Shown piece after piece: positions 63,096 to 64,000 of a DNA stretch of 64,000 bases. Position 1 is the first letter of the stretch. Every line of letters starts with the position of its first letter. The notes beneath the pieces are model-generated. The model ran no database searches, was not told where the DNA came from, and saw only the letters and a program-made list of their open reading frames with translations. Source of the stretch: Lysinibacillus sphaericus OT4b.31 (GTDB lineage: Bacteria > Bacillota > Bacilli > Bacillales_A > Planococcaceae); assembly GCF_000392615.1 (NCBI RefSeq), contig NZ_KB933398.1, positions 2,866,702 to 2,930,701 on the forward strand. The letters are read 5' to 3'. A program made the translations under genes and the position numbers.

Positions 63096-63764
63096 TTACA
63101 GATAAACCTTTATGCCCTGAATAAATTCATAAATAAAATAACCTGCAAATCCAATCAATAAGATGCCTGATAACATTGTAAGTGTTTTTATCATCTTACG
63201 ACTCATCGCCCTACGCGTCACAGAAACAATGGTCATCAGACCCATATCATGCAGTAAAATACCGCTAAGTACTCCTGCAGCGATTACTAAAAAGCTTGTC
63301 GACTCAGCCTGATCATAAGACTTTGCTAGCACGACCCCAAAAACATTAACCCAAAAAACTAGATTTCCTGGTGATATCGCTACGAGCAAACCATTTCGAT
63401 ATGATTTAAAAAAAGACTTCGTCACCTTTTCACCAGCCAATGTAATATCATGGTCGGCATTTTTAATAGAATCAATTCCTAATAACAATAAGAACCCTGC
63501 CCCAATAATCCACATTGGCAGTTGAATCATCGGCATTGCTAATATTGAAGCAAGCCCCATATACAAAGCGAAAATCAATGCAATGTCGATAGTCATGCCA
63601 CCAAGCCCTACAGCCCAGCCATGCATAAAACCGTTTTTTAATCCTTGCTTCGTCATTTCCACCGTAATGGCACCTACTGGCATAGCAATTGCCAGCCCTA
63701 CCATGACATACGCTACATACAAACTCAAAGAAACACTTCTTTCATGCAATAAAATAAGTTTCAT
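63096..63764 (-). CDS. LysE-family transporter
   Basis: 222 residues with six hydrophobic segments: AYVMVGLAIAMPVGAITVEMTKQGLKNGFMHGWAVGLGGMTIDIALIFAL carries the family N-terminal motif, and LLVAISPGNLVFWVNVFG the second. Likely exports an amino acid or related solute. The start is uncertain: the ATG at 63764 lacks a clear site, and a start a few codons later is possible. A terminator copy lies downstream. Confidence 0.82.
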   Translation of the reverse strand: MKLILLHERSVSLSLYVAYVMVGLAIAMPVGAITVEMTKQGLKNGFMHGWAVGLGGMTIDIALIFALYMGLASILAMPMIQLPMWIIGAGFLLLLGIDSIKNADHDITLAGEKVTKSFFKSYRNGLLVAISPGNLVFWVNVFGVVLAKSYDQAESTSFLVIAAGVLSGILLHDMGLMTIVSVTRRAMSRKMIKTLTMLSGILLIGFAGYFIYEFIQGIKVYL

Positions 63765-64000
63765 ACGTCCGTTTATACGATAATTCTAGCATAAAAATAC
63801 GGTAATATCTTGTATTTTTTATAAATATTCATTTTATTGAGCTCAATTGACAATTAACTATTGCCAAAATGACTGCTCTTTTTGATATGTAGAAATATGG
63901 AAAACAAGAAAAAGTTTAAATCCCTGATAGAACAATGACTTATGTTAATGAAAGGAAATGAGCCAGCTACTCTTGCATGAAGCGTGCTAAAGAAGGAGGC
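63765..64000. other. Upstream region ending in a ribosome binding site
   Basis: No gene seen. AAGAAGGAGG occupies the last bases of the window (about 63990-63999), so a plus-strand gene probably begins just past the edge. Confidence 0.4.

Overview
The window looks like chromosome of a low-GC Bacillaceae bacterium, most likely Lysinibacillus (the former Bacillus sphaericus group). Three things point there: the biotin cluster has the order bioD-bioA-bioY-bioB, which is the arrangement known from B. sphaericus; the cobalamin operon has the Bacillus megaterium-type anaerobic layout, including cbiW and the fused cbiH60; and a sporulation-type diadenylate cyclase (cdaS) is present. Ribosome binding sites are strong AGGAGG types and TTG/GTG starts are common. 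No rRNA, tRNA, CRISPR array or prophage was seen.

Layout. 1-2.8 kb: a flavin oxidoreductase (cut by the window edge), a ring-cleaving dioxygenase and a MarR regulator with matching palindromes, then cdaS. 3-5.5 kb: an MFS exporter with its TetR repressor and two matching operators, and a small membrane protein. 5.6-7.9 kb: a DMT transporter behind a structured leader that ends in a terminator hairpin, then RNase Z. 7.9-8.45 kb: an internally deleted IS3-type element and a structured repeat.

8.45-27.9 kb: the cobalamin region. On the minus strand, cbiW-cbiH60-cbiX-cbiJ-cbiC-cbiD-cbiET-cbiL-cbiF-cbiG-cbiA-sirC-cobA-nitroreductase-btuR-cbiP-methyltransferase runs from a cobalamin riboswitch with a terminator. 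Divergent from it, a second cobalamin riboswitch precedes the cobalt transporter genes cbiMNQO. Together these genes import cobalt, build the corrin ring by the cobalt-early route and carry it to adenosylcobyric acid; the lower-loop genes are not in the window. A 17-copy ACTT repeat sits inside the operon.

28-38 kb: a large secreted subtilisin-like protease, a GNAT enzyme and a small glycan cluster (two glycosyltransferases, a CapE-type dehydratase, an RmlD-type reductase). They are interspersed with decayed mobile DNA: group II intron pieces placed directly after intrinsic terminators, IS1182-type transposase relics and copies of a GC-rich fold-back repeat.

38.3-42.3 kb: the methylcitrate cycle genes prpC-prpD-prpB. 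They are preceded by a third cobalamin riboswitch with its own terminator, which implies that B12-independent propionate oxidation is shut down when B12 is plentiful. This is the most interesting regulatory arrangement in the window.

42.6-51.6 kb: a C-terminally short Y-family DNA polymerase, a BASS-family transporter, an acyl-CoA ligase, a MocR regulator divergent from an aminotransferase, and a cupin-XRE regulator divergent from a LysE-type exporter. 51.6-56.6 kb: a 40-residue protein, then bioDAYB with an upstream BirA operator; arrays of 21-bp-spaced repeats lie on both sides of the biotin cluster. 56.6-64 kb: two hypothetical membrane proteins, a small soluble hypothetical protein, an AraC regulator divergent from an EamA transporter, a Cj0069-like protein, further repeat and IS relics, and a LysE-family transporter.
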